A stretch of DNA of 64,000 bases from Pseudomonas sp. SID14000 (lineage in GTDB: Bacteria; Pseudomonadota; Gammaproteobacteria; Pseudomonadales; Pseudomonadaceae). Positions 37,531 through 46,872 of the stretch are shown here, in pieces; the stretch's first letter is position 1; every line of letters begins with the position of its first letter. Below the pieces are notes generated by a model. It saw nothing but the letters and a program-made list of their open reading frames with translations, made no database searches and was not told the origin of the DNA. The translations under genes and the position numbers were made by a program. Where the stretch lies: positions 62,001 through 126,000 of the forward strand of contig NZ_NFZQ01000004.1 of NCBI RefSeq assembly GCF_002165135.1, written 5' to 3'.

Positions 37531-38118
37531 ATGAAAATATTTCATTACATTCCCGCGCCATACACTGAGGAAAGCCCTTCAAGCCTCTTGCGACGGGTGG
37601 CGCTAAACAATGGATTCAGTAGCGTGAACCGTTTTTGCAAAAGAACCAATTTAACAATAGGCGTAGAACTCCTATTGCAGCAAGGTGATTTCCACTCACT
37701 TCTTCAGAGAGAATATCCGGAAATTGAATACCTACCTGCTTTTTACAGAAAGCTACCATTCAAGCCTGGTCACCCGATAGATATAGGCGGATGCGAAGTT
37801 CCCGCCGTACAATTGAACTGCCTTGCATCAGGCATTTGCACCGAATGCCTAAAAGTTGGATGGGAACCTAAGGTTAAAGATCTAAGATGCGTAGAATACT
37901 GCCCAATCCATATGCGTCGATATCTGTTTTCCTGCCCACACTGCCATATTAAATTCACACCGTTTACCCAGTTGAGCGAATCCTGTGCTTGCGGAGCAAG
38001 CCTCGAATGTGAATCGGTCACAGCTGACACAGCTAAACTTGAATTGACTTTAATGTCAGTACTAAAAAACAAAGACCAATCATTTTTGGACAATTTTTTT
38101 TTGCGCTTACAAAATTAA
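37531..38118 (+). CDS. tniQ: TniQ zinc-finger protein, N-terminal part of a TnsD-like selector
   Basis: Target-selection protein of the TniQ family. The 195-residue frame starts at the ATG at 37531 and contains the family opening (MKIFHYIPAPYTEESPSSLL, RRVALNNGFSS). It also has zinc-binding pairs C103-x2-C106, C124-x2-H127, C135-x2-C138 and C152-x-C154. It ends LDNFFLRLQN only a few codons after a run of nine T. The -1 frame is open through this run into the following 557-codon frame, so the real full-length product may be a 767-residue TniQ-TnsD protein. As a 195-residue protein it is shorter than typical TniQ (around 300-400). Confidence 0.85.
   Translation: MKIFHYIPAPYTEESPSSLLRRVALNNGFSSVNRFCKRTNLTIGVELLLQQGDFHSLLQREYPEIEYLPAFYRKLPFKPGHPIDIGGCEVPAVQLNCLASGICTECLKVGWEPKVKDLRCVEYCPIHMRRYLFSCPHCHIKFTPFTQLSESCACGASLECESVTADTAKLELTLMSVLKNKDQSFLDNFFLRLQN
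38094..38102 (+). other. T9 slippery tract, possible -1 frameshift site
   Basis: In the tniQ frame the codons here are AAT TTT TTT TTG. The -1 frame is open from 38043, before the tract, to 39833. Slipping one base back on the T run joins LDNFF to FALTKLKYRSKTYTS and on into the TnsD-like frame without any stop. The tract fits the T-TTT-TTT heptamer class and is also long enough for transcriptional slippage. A homopolymer sequencing error would look the same. Confidence 0.55.
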
Positions 38119-38159
38119 AGTACCGCAGCAAAACTTATACAAGTCAAACTAGTCGCATT

Positions 38160-39833
38160 TTGGCATTGTGCGCGATGGACATAGCCTTCGGCCACATTAC
38201 TAATGCGTACAACAGGCTCAATACAAACTTTCACTACCCAACCCCACTGAATCACAGAGCTATCATAGCCCAACTAACGTACGCATCATGCAAGTCTATT
38301 CCCTCCACTACCCTTGCCAGCTTAGATTTTGTGAACCAGGTCAACCATGGACAAATACTCGGCATCAGCTTCACCAAAGTGGAGCTTCTCACGATGCTAG
38401 ATATTCCATACTTCCATTGGCGTACAAAGGCTTTTGCGCCATTCAGGAAATCCACTCAGGGCCGATATAGTACAGATGAAATCATTGAAATCCACAAGCT
38501 ATATCAGACCTTCATCCATGATTATATGGAAGAACTGGTTGCTTCGGTGAGCGTTATACAAGCCAAACAAACGCTAGACGTTCCGAAAAACCTAGTCATC
38601 AAACTCTACCGACTTGGCCACCTAAGAAAACTACAAAGCCAGTCACTTATACCAACCAGAATTTCACAAGACTCTCTCAAAATCATTCATGACAAATACA
38701 TTTCCATTTGGGCAATTAGCAAATTACTAAAACTCAGAGTCGCGTCAATCCAAAAGGCAGTCATTGAAAGTGGGGCGTCATATCTCGCTCACCCTGGGGA
38801 ACACACACCGTACCTCATTGAGAGAAACTCGCTTCCCATATTGCGAGAACACTTAACCCAAGTAAAACTCCACCCTGAAGCAAGCAGCTTGAGACTTGAT
38901 GATAACTTAAGAATCTCAACTATAGATACAAATCAGAAGACACAACTCATCACATTCAAAGAAGCTTGCAAGCGCCTAGGCTGCCGAAAAGTAGACATGC
39001 ACCTACTTGCCAACAGTGGGGTTTTCACAACATACGGGCGCAGAAATTTGCGCTTGCTGAAAGCAGCAGATATATCTTCATTCAAACGAAAATTCATAAC
39101 ACTAAGCAGTTTAAAAAGAGCCACCGGAATTCATGGAAATCAAATTATAGAAGTACTCAGTGAAATGGGCATCCTTTCAGCCACTTTCAGAGCCGGGGAT
39201 TTTTCGACCACTATCGTCAAAAAGAGTGATGTCAAGAAAACTAACTTTCAAATTCCATACGAATATGCATCCACGCTTACAACCTACAGAAAAAACGGCA
39301 AATCCGTTACATTTAATAAAGCCCAAAAAGAGCTAGGCATAGGGAGACATGAGTTCTCCAAGCTCGCAAGAGACATTATTTACAGACGCCCTATCGTCTA
39401 CCAAAGCACTTACTACAGAAGAGGTTTTTCTTTCGGCGAATTTGAAGAAATTAAAAAAACATTTTTGGAATCAATCCCACTTGACGCAATAATCAAAGAA
39501 TGCGGAATACCAAAATCTCGAATACTTTCACAATTCAAAATCATTCGAAACAAAGAGATACTCCACCTTAATAAAATTGCCAACTTAAGAAAAAGCTTCG
39601 CAACGGACATATTTTTTTATTATAGTAACTACATATCTATAAACGCAGCCGCGAGCAGGATTAATATTTCACCACAGTACCTTTTAAAAATATTGTCCCA
39701 ACACCCTGACCCCAACCCTTATCTAAAGAATACGCCATCATTTAAATGCCTGAGCGCTGGACACTTTGATTTTGCATATAAACTTGCTCGCAATCTTCCC
39801 GAAAATTTCTCGGGCCCAGTTAAGCCAACTTAA
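38160..39833 (+). CDS. TnsD-like C-terminal target-recognition region
   Basis: A 557-codon frame beginning at a weak TTG (38160) but open back to 38043, so it probably has no start of its own and is reached by frameshift from tniQ. The sequence is helical with several helix-turn-helix-like units: SVIQAKQTLDVPKNLVIKLY, ITFKEACKRLGCRKVDMHLL, LSSLKRATGIHGNQIIEVLS and INAAASRINISPQYLLKILS. That is the architecture of TnsD C-termini, which read a specific attachment sequence. No ribosome binding site precedes 38160. It is the last tns gene; core-like sequence begins about 250 bp later. Confidence 0.75.
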   Translation: MALCAMDIAFGHITNAYNRLNTNFHYPTPLNHRAIIAQLTYASCKSIPSTTLASLDFVNQVNHGQILGISFTKVELLTMLDIPYFHWRTKAFAPFRKSTQGRYSTDEIIEIHKLYQTFIHDYMEELVASVSVIQAKQTLDVPKNLVIKLYRLGHLRKLQSQSLIPTRISQDSLKIIHDKYISIWAISKLLKLRVASIQKAVIESGASYLAHPGEHTPYLIERNSLPILREHLTQVKLHPEASSLRLDDNLRISTIDTNQKTQLITFKEACKRLGCRKVDMHLLANSGVFTTYGRRNLRLLKAADISSFKRKFITLSSLKRATGIHGNQIIEVLSEMGILSATFRAGDFSTTIVKKSDVKKTNFQIPYEYASTLTTYRKNGKSVTFNKAQKELGIGRHEFSKLARDIIYRRPIVYQSTYYRRGFSFGEFEEIKKTFLESIPLDAIIKECGIPKSRILSQFKIIRNKEILHLNKIANLRKSFATDIFFYYSNYISINAAASRINISPQYLLKILSQHPDPNPYLKNTPSFKCLSAGHFDFAYKLARNLPENFSGPVKPT

Positions 39834-40097
39834 GACAAACCTTCCCCTCCATTCAGTGTCTTTTCCCTCCGATAAACAAAACCAAACTCACCTGGCAAAA
39901 AACCTTTTTTTTTCAAAAAACTTGATAAAAAATTAACTTAGCACTGATCCAACGCTTCTGGCAACGCCCTACCAGAAGAGGCCGTTTTCAATGACGTTTG
40001 AAGATCAACGCCAGGAACCTTGCGCTCGCTGATGCCCAAGCATCGTGGCCGCCATTGACGGCCACCTTTTGAATCCGACCAGAAAGAGAATTCAGCC
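39834..40097 (+). other. Probable junction between Tn7-like element and core DNA
   Basis: Composition changes within this gap: A/T-rich runs (for example TTTTTTTTTC near 39905) up to about 39945, then GC-rich sequence leading into the DUF2589 gene. One end of the inserted DNA should lie around 39840-39950. I found no convincing TGT/ACA terminal repeats or repeated TnsB sites by eye. Confidence 0.4.
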
Positions 40098-40757
40098 ATG
40101 TCGATAGATAACAGCCTTATCGGATCCGTCATCAACGCCTTGCCAATGGACCGCATGATTGCAGGCCCCCTGCAGGCCATGGTCCAGGCCCAGGTCACCG
40201 CCAGCAAATCCTACGCCGACTTCCTGATGCAGGTGTGCGTCCAGGACGGCAAGGCCGTGGCCATCCAGTTTGACTACGACGAAACCATCGTCGATGAACA
40301 AGGCGAATACAAGGGCGTGGTCAGCAAGACCATGAAAGTGCCGCTTGTAGCAGCCATCACCCACCCGAACATCGCCATCGAAGAAGGTAATGTCGAGTTC
40401 GAGCTGGTCATCAACCAGATGTCGGAAGACATCTCCAGCAAGGACATGGACGCCGAGGCGACCGGTTCGCTGGGCTGGGGGCCATTCAGGCTGAACGTGA
40501 AAGGCAGCGTCAGCCACAAGTCCACGCAAACCCGCAAGACAGACACCCGCGCCCGCTACGCTTTCAACACGACCTTGAAGCGCCAGGAGCCGCCTGAAGC
40601 GATGATGCGGGTAATCGACTTCCTGACCGATGCCGCGACAAAGCCAACCGTCGTCAAAACCGCCACACTGGACAGCCAGGACGAAATTTCCCAGGCAGAT
40701 ACCTTGAAGAACCCTGCGGCCGACGGCACTCCTGCCCCTGGTGCCGGCACCCCTTGA
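40098..40757 (+). CDS. DUF2589 family protein (first of two)
   Basis: A 219-residue protein starting MSIDNSLIGSVINALPMDRM. The family pattern is visible: an N-terminal helix (AGPLQAMVQAQVTASKSYAD) followed by beta strands and the late conserved block YAFNTTLKRQEPPEAMMRVI. The C-terminal tail is Pro/Ala-rich. The role is unknown; members are usually found in pairs or groups. The next gene is a paralogous protein with the matching block FQASEPPEALNRLIE. High-GC codon use places it in the core genome. Confidence 0.8.
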   Translation: MSIDNSLIGSVINALPMDRMIAGPLQAMVQAQVTASKSYADFLMQVCVQDGKAVAIQFDYDETIVDEQGEYKGVVSKTMKVPLVAAITHPNIAIEEGNVEFELVINQMSEDISSKDMDAEATGSLGWGPFRLNVKGSVSHKSTQTRKTDTRARYAFNTTLKRQEPPEAMMRVIDFLTDAATKPTVVKTATLDSQDEISQADTLKNPAADGTPAPGAGTP

Positions 40758-40833
40758 GACGCGCATCCCTGCCCCGAACAGCCCCCCTGACCAGCATAAA
40801 GGGGGGCACCACCTGGCCTGAGGAGTCGAATCA

Positions 40834-41388
40834 TTGGATAAATCCCCCGCCCCCATGACGTCCATCGACCTGCGCGAAATCACCCGTGGCCTGCAGGAAG
40901 CCGCCAGCGCTACCAACAGCCTGATCGCGCAGCAGTACATCAACCTGTTCGACCAGTTCTTCGAGTGCGACACCGAGGCGTTGGGCGCCCCCATGAAAGC
41001 CAAGATGGTCGAAGTGGCCATGGACGGCCAGCACATCATGCGCGTGCCGCTGTTCGCATTGGTATCGCCCAAAGGCCTGGCGCTTGAGCGCATGCAGGTC
41101 GACCTGTCGGTAAGGGTCAAAGGCACCGAAGCACAACAGGCACTGTTGACCGCAGGCGAAAACAAGGCCGCGAGCTTCAAGGTCACCATCGGCGGCCAAG
41201 GCCGTCAGGGGGAGAGCCGTGACCCCGATGAAGTGCAGATCCGCATGCAGTTCCAGGCCAGCGAACCACCAGAAGCCCTGAACCGGCTGATCGAGGAATA
41301 CACCAGCCTGATCATCCCGGTACGTGCCCCCACCCCGCCGCCCTCACCCGATACCAATGAGTTCATCGAGGCGGCCACCGTCCGTTGA
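40834..41388 (+). CDS. DUF2589 family protein (second of two)
   Basis: A 184-residue paralogue of the preceding protein. Helix LQEAASATNSLIAQQYINLF, beta-rich middle with MRVPLFALVSPKG, and the shared EPPEALNRLIEEY block, then a Pro-rich tail. The TTG at 40834 has GGAG 8 nt upstream, which favours it over the ATG at 40855. It lies 76 bp after its partner and is convergent with tamB. The two probably act together; no function is known. Confidence 0.78.
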   Translation: MDKSPAPMTSIDLREITRGLQEAASATNSLIAQQYINLFDQFFECDTEALGAPMKAKMVEVAMDGQHIMRVPLFALVSPKGLALERMQVDLSVRVKGTEAQQALLTAGENKAASFKVTIGGQGRQGESRDPDEVQIRMQFQASEPPEALNRLIEEYTSLIIPVRAPTPPPSPDTNEFIEAATVR

Positions 41389-41406
41389 CGGCCGCCCCGC
41401 GCCGGT

Positions 41407-44400
41407 TCAGAAGTCGCGTTTGTAGAAGATGTCCAGTGAGCTGGCCAGCCCACTGGCGGCTTCGAGGTAGACCTTCTTGCTCAGCTTGTAGCGCAACGCA
41501 ATGGTGTTGGCGGGCTCGAACACCCCCACCCCATAGCGCAGGCTCAGTTTCTCGGTGAGGTTACCGCTGGCGACCACGCTGGTGGTATTGCCCGAACCTT
41601 CGGTGTCCAGCTGGAAGTCGTCGATGCCCAGGCTCGAGGCCAGGCTGCCGGTGATGCCGGCGCTACCCGCCAGGCCCAGGCCCAACGCCGCTTCGGCGAG
41701 CATGTTGTTGTCCTCGCCGGAGGCGCCCAGAGGCCGTCCCAGTACCAGGTACGACAGCGCCTGTTCCTGGCTCATGGCCGGCTCCGAGAACACTTTGCTG
41801 GTGGGCTGCTCGGCACTGCCGCTCAGGCGGATACCGGCAATTACGTCGTCGACCTTGCGAATCGCTTCAATGTCCAAATACGGCTGGTCGATCGGGCCTG
41901 CGAACAGCAGCCGTGCACGGCGGATGGTCAGGCGCTGGCCGTAGGCACGGTAGCGGCCATCGGCGAGGCTCAGCTCGCCACGGGTATCGAGGTTGTCGCC
42001 GATGTGCACACGGCCAAGCAGGTTGGCCTTGAGGCCAAAGCCACTGAACGACAGCTTGTCGCGGCCCACTTCGACATCGATGTCCATGGCCATTGCCATG
42101 GGTGGCTTGCCCTCTTCGGTCTGGTGGCCGACGATCACCGTGTCATCCGAAACCTTGACGGTGGACGGCGGCAGTTCACGCACGGTGATAGTGCCCTTGG
42201 GCACCTGGACCTTACCGGTCACCGCCAGCTTGTCATCGATCAGGCGCAAGGTCAGGTCCGGGGCGACCTCCAGCGTCGCATAAGGCTCGACCGTGACAGG
42301 CAGTTGCTGGCCCTGCAGGCGCAGGTCCATGCCCAGTGCCTGGCCCCAGGTGAGGTTGCCACTCAGCTGGCCACGCCCCACCTCGCCACTGCGCCAGCCG
42401 CCATTTAGCTGTACCTGCTCACCGGCAATCAATGCCTGCAATGACAGGTCCTCAAGGCTGACCGGCAGCTCGGCGCCACTGACTTCGCCACCGCTGAGCA
42501 TCAGGTTGCCGTTGACCTGCGGCGCCAGCAAGGTGCCCGACAGCCGGCCACTGCCATTGAGCTGCCCGGCGAGGCGCTCGACCATCGTCACGAACGGGCG
42601 CGCCACTGACAGGTCGAGGCCGACCAGGCGGAAATCACCCGACAGCGGCTTGTTCTTGCCCAGTGGGTCGAGGCGGGTGTTGACGTTCAGCTCGCCCAGA
42701 CGCTCGCCGCGGAACGCCAGGCGGGTATCGATGCGCCGTGGCGCCAGCGTACTGTCCAAGCGCAGGGCTTGGTACGGGAAGTCGACCCAGCGCTCCTTGT
42801 CGCGTACGCGCAGGGTACCGCCACTGGCATCGACGACGATGTTGCCCTTGGGGCCGCTGGCCGGGATGTCCAGATTGATGTCGGCATTGAGCAGGCCCTG
42901 CCAGGCGAAGTCCTTCGGCAGCCACTGGGCCAGGCTGTCCAGCGGGAACTGCTTGAGGTGGTAGCGCAAGCGCGGCTCAGGGGCCAGGCGCTGGTCGTCG
43001 CCACACAAGCTGGCCTGCCCGGAGCGCCAGCAGTGCGCAGCAAAGTCCAGTTGACCGCTGGCCAGCCGCTGCAGGCGCGCCGGTGCCTGCAGTTGCCAGT
43101 CCTGGCCTCCGGCCTGGATCCGCCCACTGGCCAGGCGCCCACGCCAGTCGCCCTTGCTCAGTTGGCCATCCAGGCCGAGGTCGAGCTTGAGTTGCGGGCC
43201 GTCCAGCGCCAGGGTCAGCGCTTGCTGGCGAATGTCGCCCTTGCCGTTGGCCTGCAAGGTGCCCAATGCCGTATCACCCAGGTGAATGCCACTGGCCTTC
43301 AGCTCGATCACGCCGCGCTGGGCGTTGTCCAGGCGGGCGTCCAGGTCCAGCTGCTGCAGACGGTTTTCCGCCTGGGCCAGCCGCTGGCCCTGCAGGGTCA
43401 GCGTACCCTGCGGAGCCTGCAAGGTACCGGCGACGTCCAGCCGGCCCTTGACCTGGCCCTGCAACCTGGGCCACAACTGGCCCAGGCGCGGCAGGTCGAG
43501 GTCGAGCCGCCCGGCCAGGCGTTGCTGCAAGCTGCCACTGCCATTGATACGGTTATCACCCAACTGGACTGCCAAGGCGCCCAAGGTCCAGTTCTGCCCT
43601 GCCCCTTGAGCCTCCACCTTGAGCGTTGCCGGCTGGCCGCGCAGGCGGCCTTTCAGGTCAAGCTGGGCATCGAGGCTCAAGGCGTCGCCTTTCATCTCGC
43701 CCTTGCTGCGCAGCGGCCCTGCCAGGGTACCCGGCAGTTCGGCCAACCAATAGGCCGGGTCGAGCGCCGACAGCTGCAAGTCGACATCCCAGGCCAGGTT
43801 ATCGGCAAAGCGCACGGCGACACTACCGGCGGCCTTGCCTTGCCCGGCGGTCAGCGCCAACTGCGGCAGTTTCACCTGGCTCAGGTCACCTTCGAACGGG
43901 CTGGCCAGGCTGAACGCGCCGGCCGGGCCATCCAGGTCGCCATTGAAGGAGCCCTGGTAGTTGCCATCGCGATAATGCACCTGTGCCATGAAGCGCTTGA
44001 GCGTGACCTCGGGCGGCGCCTCAAGTTGATAAAGGCGCAGCCACGGGAAATCCTGCCAGTCCAGTCGGGCATCGGCGACCAGACCTTGCTGCCAGTCAGC
44101 CGTGGCTTGCAACTTGACCCGCTGGGTATCGCTGGCCTTCAGGTCCAGGGCATCGAGCCTGGCGCCTTTGCTGTCGACCACCCCGGACAACAGCAAGGCG
44201 ATCGGCGACTGCTCGGCCGGCAGACTGGCCGCCCCCGACAGTTGATAGCCCTGGAGCAGGTCGCCGCTGGCATCGAGCTTGAGCTGGTTGAACTGCAGGG
44301 TATTGGGTAACGAGCCTGCCGGCTTGAATGCCTCGGAGCGGATCTGCAAGGTCGCCGGCAGGTGCTCGGCCAACGCCTGCACTTGCCCGTTCAGCGTGGC

Positions 44401-45081
44401 ATCAAGGTAACCGCTGCTGGCGCCGGCAAGCTTCAGGGTTTTCTGCAACTCGCCGGTAGCGGTCAGCGCCAGCTGCCAGGGTTTGCCGTCTACCGCAGGC
44501 AGTTGCAGTTGCGCCTGGAGTTGCAGCGGCCATTCAGCCTCGGGTTGCAGGTCACCCTGCAGGTTCAATTGCAGTGCGTCGCGCTGCAAGTGCAGGCTGT
44601 CGATGCGCAGCCCGGTGTTGGTCCAGTGCGCCGCCAGTTGCAAGTCGCCAAGCAGATCACTGCCATCCAGCCGCAATTGGCCAACCTTGACCTCACCCAG
44701 CTCGATGGCTAGCGGCAAACGCAGGGCCGGCAACTGCAGCGGGCCACTGTCGGCCGATTCGGCACTGGGTGCAAAGGCCATGTCGATGCGCTGCGCCTGC
44801 AACTGGTCAATGCACAAGGCAGAGCGCAGCAGGCATGCAGGCGACCAGGCCAGCAGCGGTGCCTGCACCTCTACCGTGCTGTTACCATCGGCCCAGCTCA
44901 GCCGGCTGGCCTGCCAGCTACCTGCCAGGCGGCCCTGGAAGTCAGTCACGTCGAGCCCGGGCACTTTACCCAGCACCCAGCGACTGCCAGCCTCGGTCCC
45001 CAGCAGCAGGCCGAGTGCCAGGCCCAGGCTCGCGACTACCCCGAGCAGGCCCGCCAGAATGTACTTGATCATGCGCTTCAC
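41407..45081 (-). CDS. tamB: Translocation and assembly module inner-membrane protein TamB
   Basis: A 1224-residue AsmA-like bridge protein that works with TamA across the periplasm in outer-membrane protein insertion or phospholipid transport. It has one N-terminal transmembrane helix (YILAGLLGVVASLGLALGLL), a long repetitive beta-helical body rich in Leu, Gln and Gly, and the conserved C-terminal TamB domain (GRVHIGDNLDTRGELSLADG through to IDIFYKRDF-like LDIFYKRDF at the end). Its start overlaps the tamA stop by ATGA, so the two are translationally coupled. Long plus-strand frames here are antisense shadows. Confidence 0.93.
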   Translation of the reverse strand: MKRMIKYILAGLLGVVASLGLALGLLLGTEAGSRWVLGKVPGLDVTDFQGRLAGSWQASRLSWADGNSTVEVQAPLLAWSPACLLRSALCIDQLQAQRIDMAFAPSAESADSGPLQLPALRLPLAIELGEVKVGQLRLDGSDLLGDLQLAAHWTNTGLRIDSLHLQRDALQLNLQGDLQPEAEWPLQLQAQLQLPAVDGKPWQLALTATGELQKTLKLAGASSGYLDATLNGQVQALAEHLPATLQIRSEAFKPAGSLPNTLQFNQLKLDASGDLLQGYQLSGAASLPAEQSPIALLLSGVVDSKGARLDALDLKASDTQRVKLQATADWQQGLVADARLDWQDFPWLRLYQLEAPPEVTLKRFMAQVHYRDGNYQGSFNGDLDGPAGAFSLASPFEGDLSQVKLPQLALTAGQGKAAGSVAVRFADNLAWDVDLQLSALDPAYWLAELPGTLAGPLRSKGEMKGDALSLDAQLDLKGRLRGQPATLKVEAQGAGQNWTLGALAVQLGDNRINGSGSLQQRLAGRLDLDLPRLGQLWPRLQGQVKGRLDVAGTLQAPQGTLTLQGQRLAQAENRLQQLDLDARLDNAQRGVIELKASGIHLGDTALGTLQANGKGDIRQQALTLALDGPQLKLDLGLDGQLSKGDWRGRLASGRIQAGGQDWQLQAPARLQRLASGQLDFAAHCWRSGQASLCGDDQRLAPEPRLRYHLKQFPLDSLAQWLPKDFAWQGLLNADINLDIPASGPKGNIVVDASGGTLRVRDKERWVDFPYQALRLDSTLAPRRIDTRLAFRGERLGELNVNTRLDPLGKNKPLSGDFRLVGLDLSVARPFVTMVERLAGQLNGSGRLSGTLLAPQVNGNLMLSGGEVSGAELPVSLEDLSLQALIAGEQVQLNGGWRSGEVGRGQLSGNLTWGQALGMDLRLQGQQLPVTVEPYATLEVAPDLTLRLIDDKLAVTGKVQVPKGTITVRELPPSTVKVSDDTVIVGHQTEEGKPPMAMAMDIDVEVGRDKLSFSGFGLKANLLGRVHIGDNLDTRGELSLADGRYRAYGQRLTIRRARLLFAGPIDQPYLDIEAIRKVDDVIAGIRLSGSAEQPTSKVFSEPAMSQEQALSYLVLGRPLGASGEDNNMLAEAALGLGLAGSAGITGSLASSLGIDDFQLDTEGSGNTTSVVASGNLTEKLSLRYGVGVFEPANTIALRYKLSKKVYLEAASGLASSLDIFYKRDF

Positions 45082-46829
45082 AGCTCAGGCCCCATGGAAA
45101 AGTGCAGGCGAATTCCCCCTTCATCATCCAGCGCCTTGGCCAGGTCCAGGCGCAGCGGCCCGACTGGCGACACCCAGCGCACACCAAGACCGACACCGGT
45201 CTTGAGGCTTGGTAGCTCCAGGTCGTTGAACGAGTTGCCCTGGTCGACGAAGGTTGCCAGCCGCCACTTTTCGGCCAGCGAATACTGGTACTCGACACTA
45301 CCGGCCACCAAGTAGCGCCCGCCAATGCGGTCACCGTCGCTGTTCTTCGGCGACAGGGTCTGATAGTCATAGCCACGCACGCTCTGGTCGCCACCGGCGA
45401 AGAAGCGCAGCGACGGTGGAATGTTGTTCTTGAAGCCATTGGTCGCGCTGCCGCCGAACTGCACCCGGCCAAGCAGACGGTGGTCATGGCCAAGCGTGGT
45501 CAGGCCCTTGAGCAGCACGTTGCCATGCAGCAGGTTGGTGTCCGAAACCAGCCCTTCCTTGGCCGCCTGGACATCGAACTGCAGGCGGTAACCATTATGT
45601 GGGTCGATGCGGTTGTCGCTGCGCAGGAAGGAGAAACTCACCCCCGGCATCAGCAGGTTGCTCAACCCGGAGTCATCACCCAGGCGGTACTCCTCGCGCT
45701 GGTACTTGAGGGAAATCACCCGCTGCCAGCCGCTGGGCAGCTTGCTGTGCCATTCGGGGCCCACCGTCAGCAGTTTGCTGAGGGTGTCGGTGCCGGCAAT
45801 TTCTTCGTTCTGGTAGCCGCCAGCAAAGCGCAACTTGTCGGTCAGCGGCGGGTCGAGGGGGATGTCATACCACAGGCCGACGTTCTGCCGGGGCGCCGAC
45901 AGTTCGGTTTCCCAGCCGTAGCTATGGCCTTGCGGATTGACCCAGTGGCGGGTCCAGTTGGCCTTGCCGCGTGGCCCGACGTCGGTCGAGAAGCCCAGGC
46001 CCAGGCCCATGGTGCGCGGCTTGCGGGTTTCCAGGCGGACATCGACGGGGACTACTTCGCCCACTGCGGCGGTGGGCGCCGCATCCACGCGCACGCCTTC
46101 GAAGTAGCCGCTCGATTGCAGGTCATTGTTCAGTTCGGCAATCAGCTCAGAGTCGTAAGGGGTACCTGGCTTGAACGAGACCATGCGCTGCAGCAGGTCG
46201 TCGTCCAGCGGCGTGTCGCCACCGAAGGTAACGGCGCCCAGGCGATAGCGCGGGCCGCTCTGGTAAACCAGTTCGATATCGGCCACGCCAGCCTGGGGGT
46301 CTACCGCCAGGCGCTGGCGGCTGAAGCGCCCACTGAAGAAGCCATAGCGTGACGCCTGGTTCTGGATCAGCCGCTTGGCATCTTCGTAATGGCCGTGGTT
46401 GAGTTGTTCGCCTGCACGCAGGGCCTTGCTGTCGGGTACGCGAAAGGCCTTCATCTCGCTGGCCGGGCCTTCAATGCGCACGGTCACGTTGCGCAGGCGT
46501 ATCGGCTCGCCGGGGTCGATGGTGAGGATCAGTTGCGGGGAACGGTCAGCCTCGCTGGCGGGCCTGACCTCGGTATCGATCTGCGCCTGGTAGTAGCCAA
46601 GTGCCTGCGCGGCTTTGCGCGCCTGCTCCTGGGCGCCGCGACTGAAGCGCAGCAGCGCTTCTTCATCGCGGTCGCCAAGGGTACCGATATAGCCTTCGAC
46701 ATTGGCCTTGAGCGCCTTGTTGGCCGGCTTGACCTTTACCAACAACTCGCTCTGGCCCCATGCTGCGAAACTGGCAGCCCAGATAACCAGGCCCCAGGTC
46801 AATCTTCCTGAATACGTCATGCGGCGCAT
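45078..46829 (-). CDS. tamA: Outer-membrane translocation module protein TamA
   Basis: A 583-residue Omp85-family outer-membrane protein. A signal peptide (LTWGLVIWAASFAAWG) precedes three POTRA-type domains (residues about 25-270, including YYQAQIDTEVRPAS and YGFFSGRFSRQRL). A 16-strand barrel follows with the conserved FFAGGDQSVRGYDYQTL block, the VRGY/F motif of the family, ending LHFSMGPEL. The ATG at 46829 or 46820 could be the start. First gene of the tamAB operon. Confidence 0.93.
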   Translation of the reverse strand: MRRMTYSGRLTWGLVIWAASFAAWGQSELLVKVKPANKALKANVEGYIGTLGDRDEEALLRFSRGAQEQARKAAQALGYYQAQIDTEVRPASEADRSPQLILTIDPGEPIRLRNVTVRIEGPASEMKAFRVPDSKALRAGEQLNHGHYEDAKRLIQNQASRYGFFSGRFSRQRLAVDPQAGVADIELVYQSGPRYRLGAVTFGGDTPLDDDLLQRMVSFKPGTPYDSELIAELNNDLQSSGYFEGVRVDAAPTAAVGEVVPVDVRLETRKPRTMGLGLGFSTDVGPRGKANWTRHWVNPQGHSYGWETELSAPRQNVGLWYDIPLDPPLTDKLRFAGGYQNEEIAGTDTLSKLLTVGPEWHSKLPSGWQRVISLKYQREEYRLGDDSGLSNLLMPGVSFSFLRSDNRIDPHNGYRLQFDVQAAKEGLVSDTNLLHGNVLLKGLTTLGHDHRLLGRVQFGGSATNGFKNNIPPSLRFFAGGDQSVRGYDYQTLSPKNSDGDRIGGRYLVAGSVEYQYSLAEKWRLATFVDQGNSFNDLELPSLKTGVGLGVRWVSPVGPLRLDLAKALDDEGGIRLHFSMGPEL

Positions 46830-46872
46830 GCTACCAGAGCCGGGCGCTCAAGGGAGCAGCCGCGCTGCCTGC

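Noticed and set aside
33992..39833. CRISPR-associated transposon
   Set aside because: No repeat-spacer array and no Cas gene found in the window; the long TnsD-like region fits sequence-specific targeting instead.
42769..44310. 513-codon plus-strand frame inside tamB
   Set aside because: Antisense shadow caused by codon bias; repetitive, no family features.
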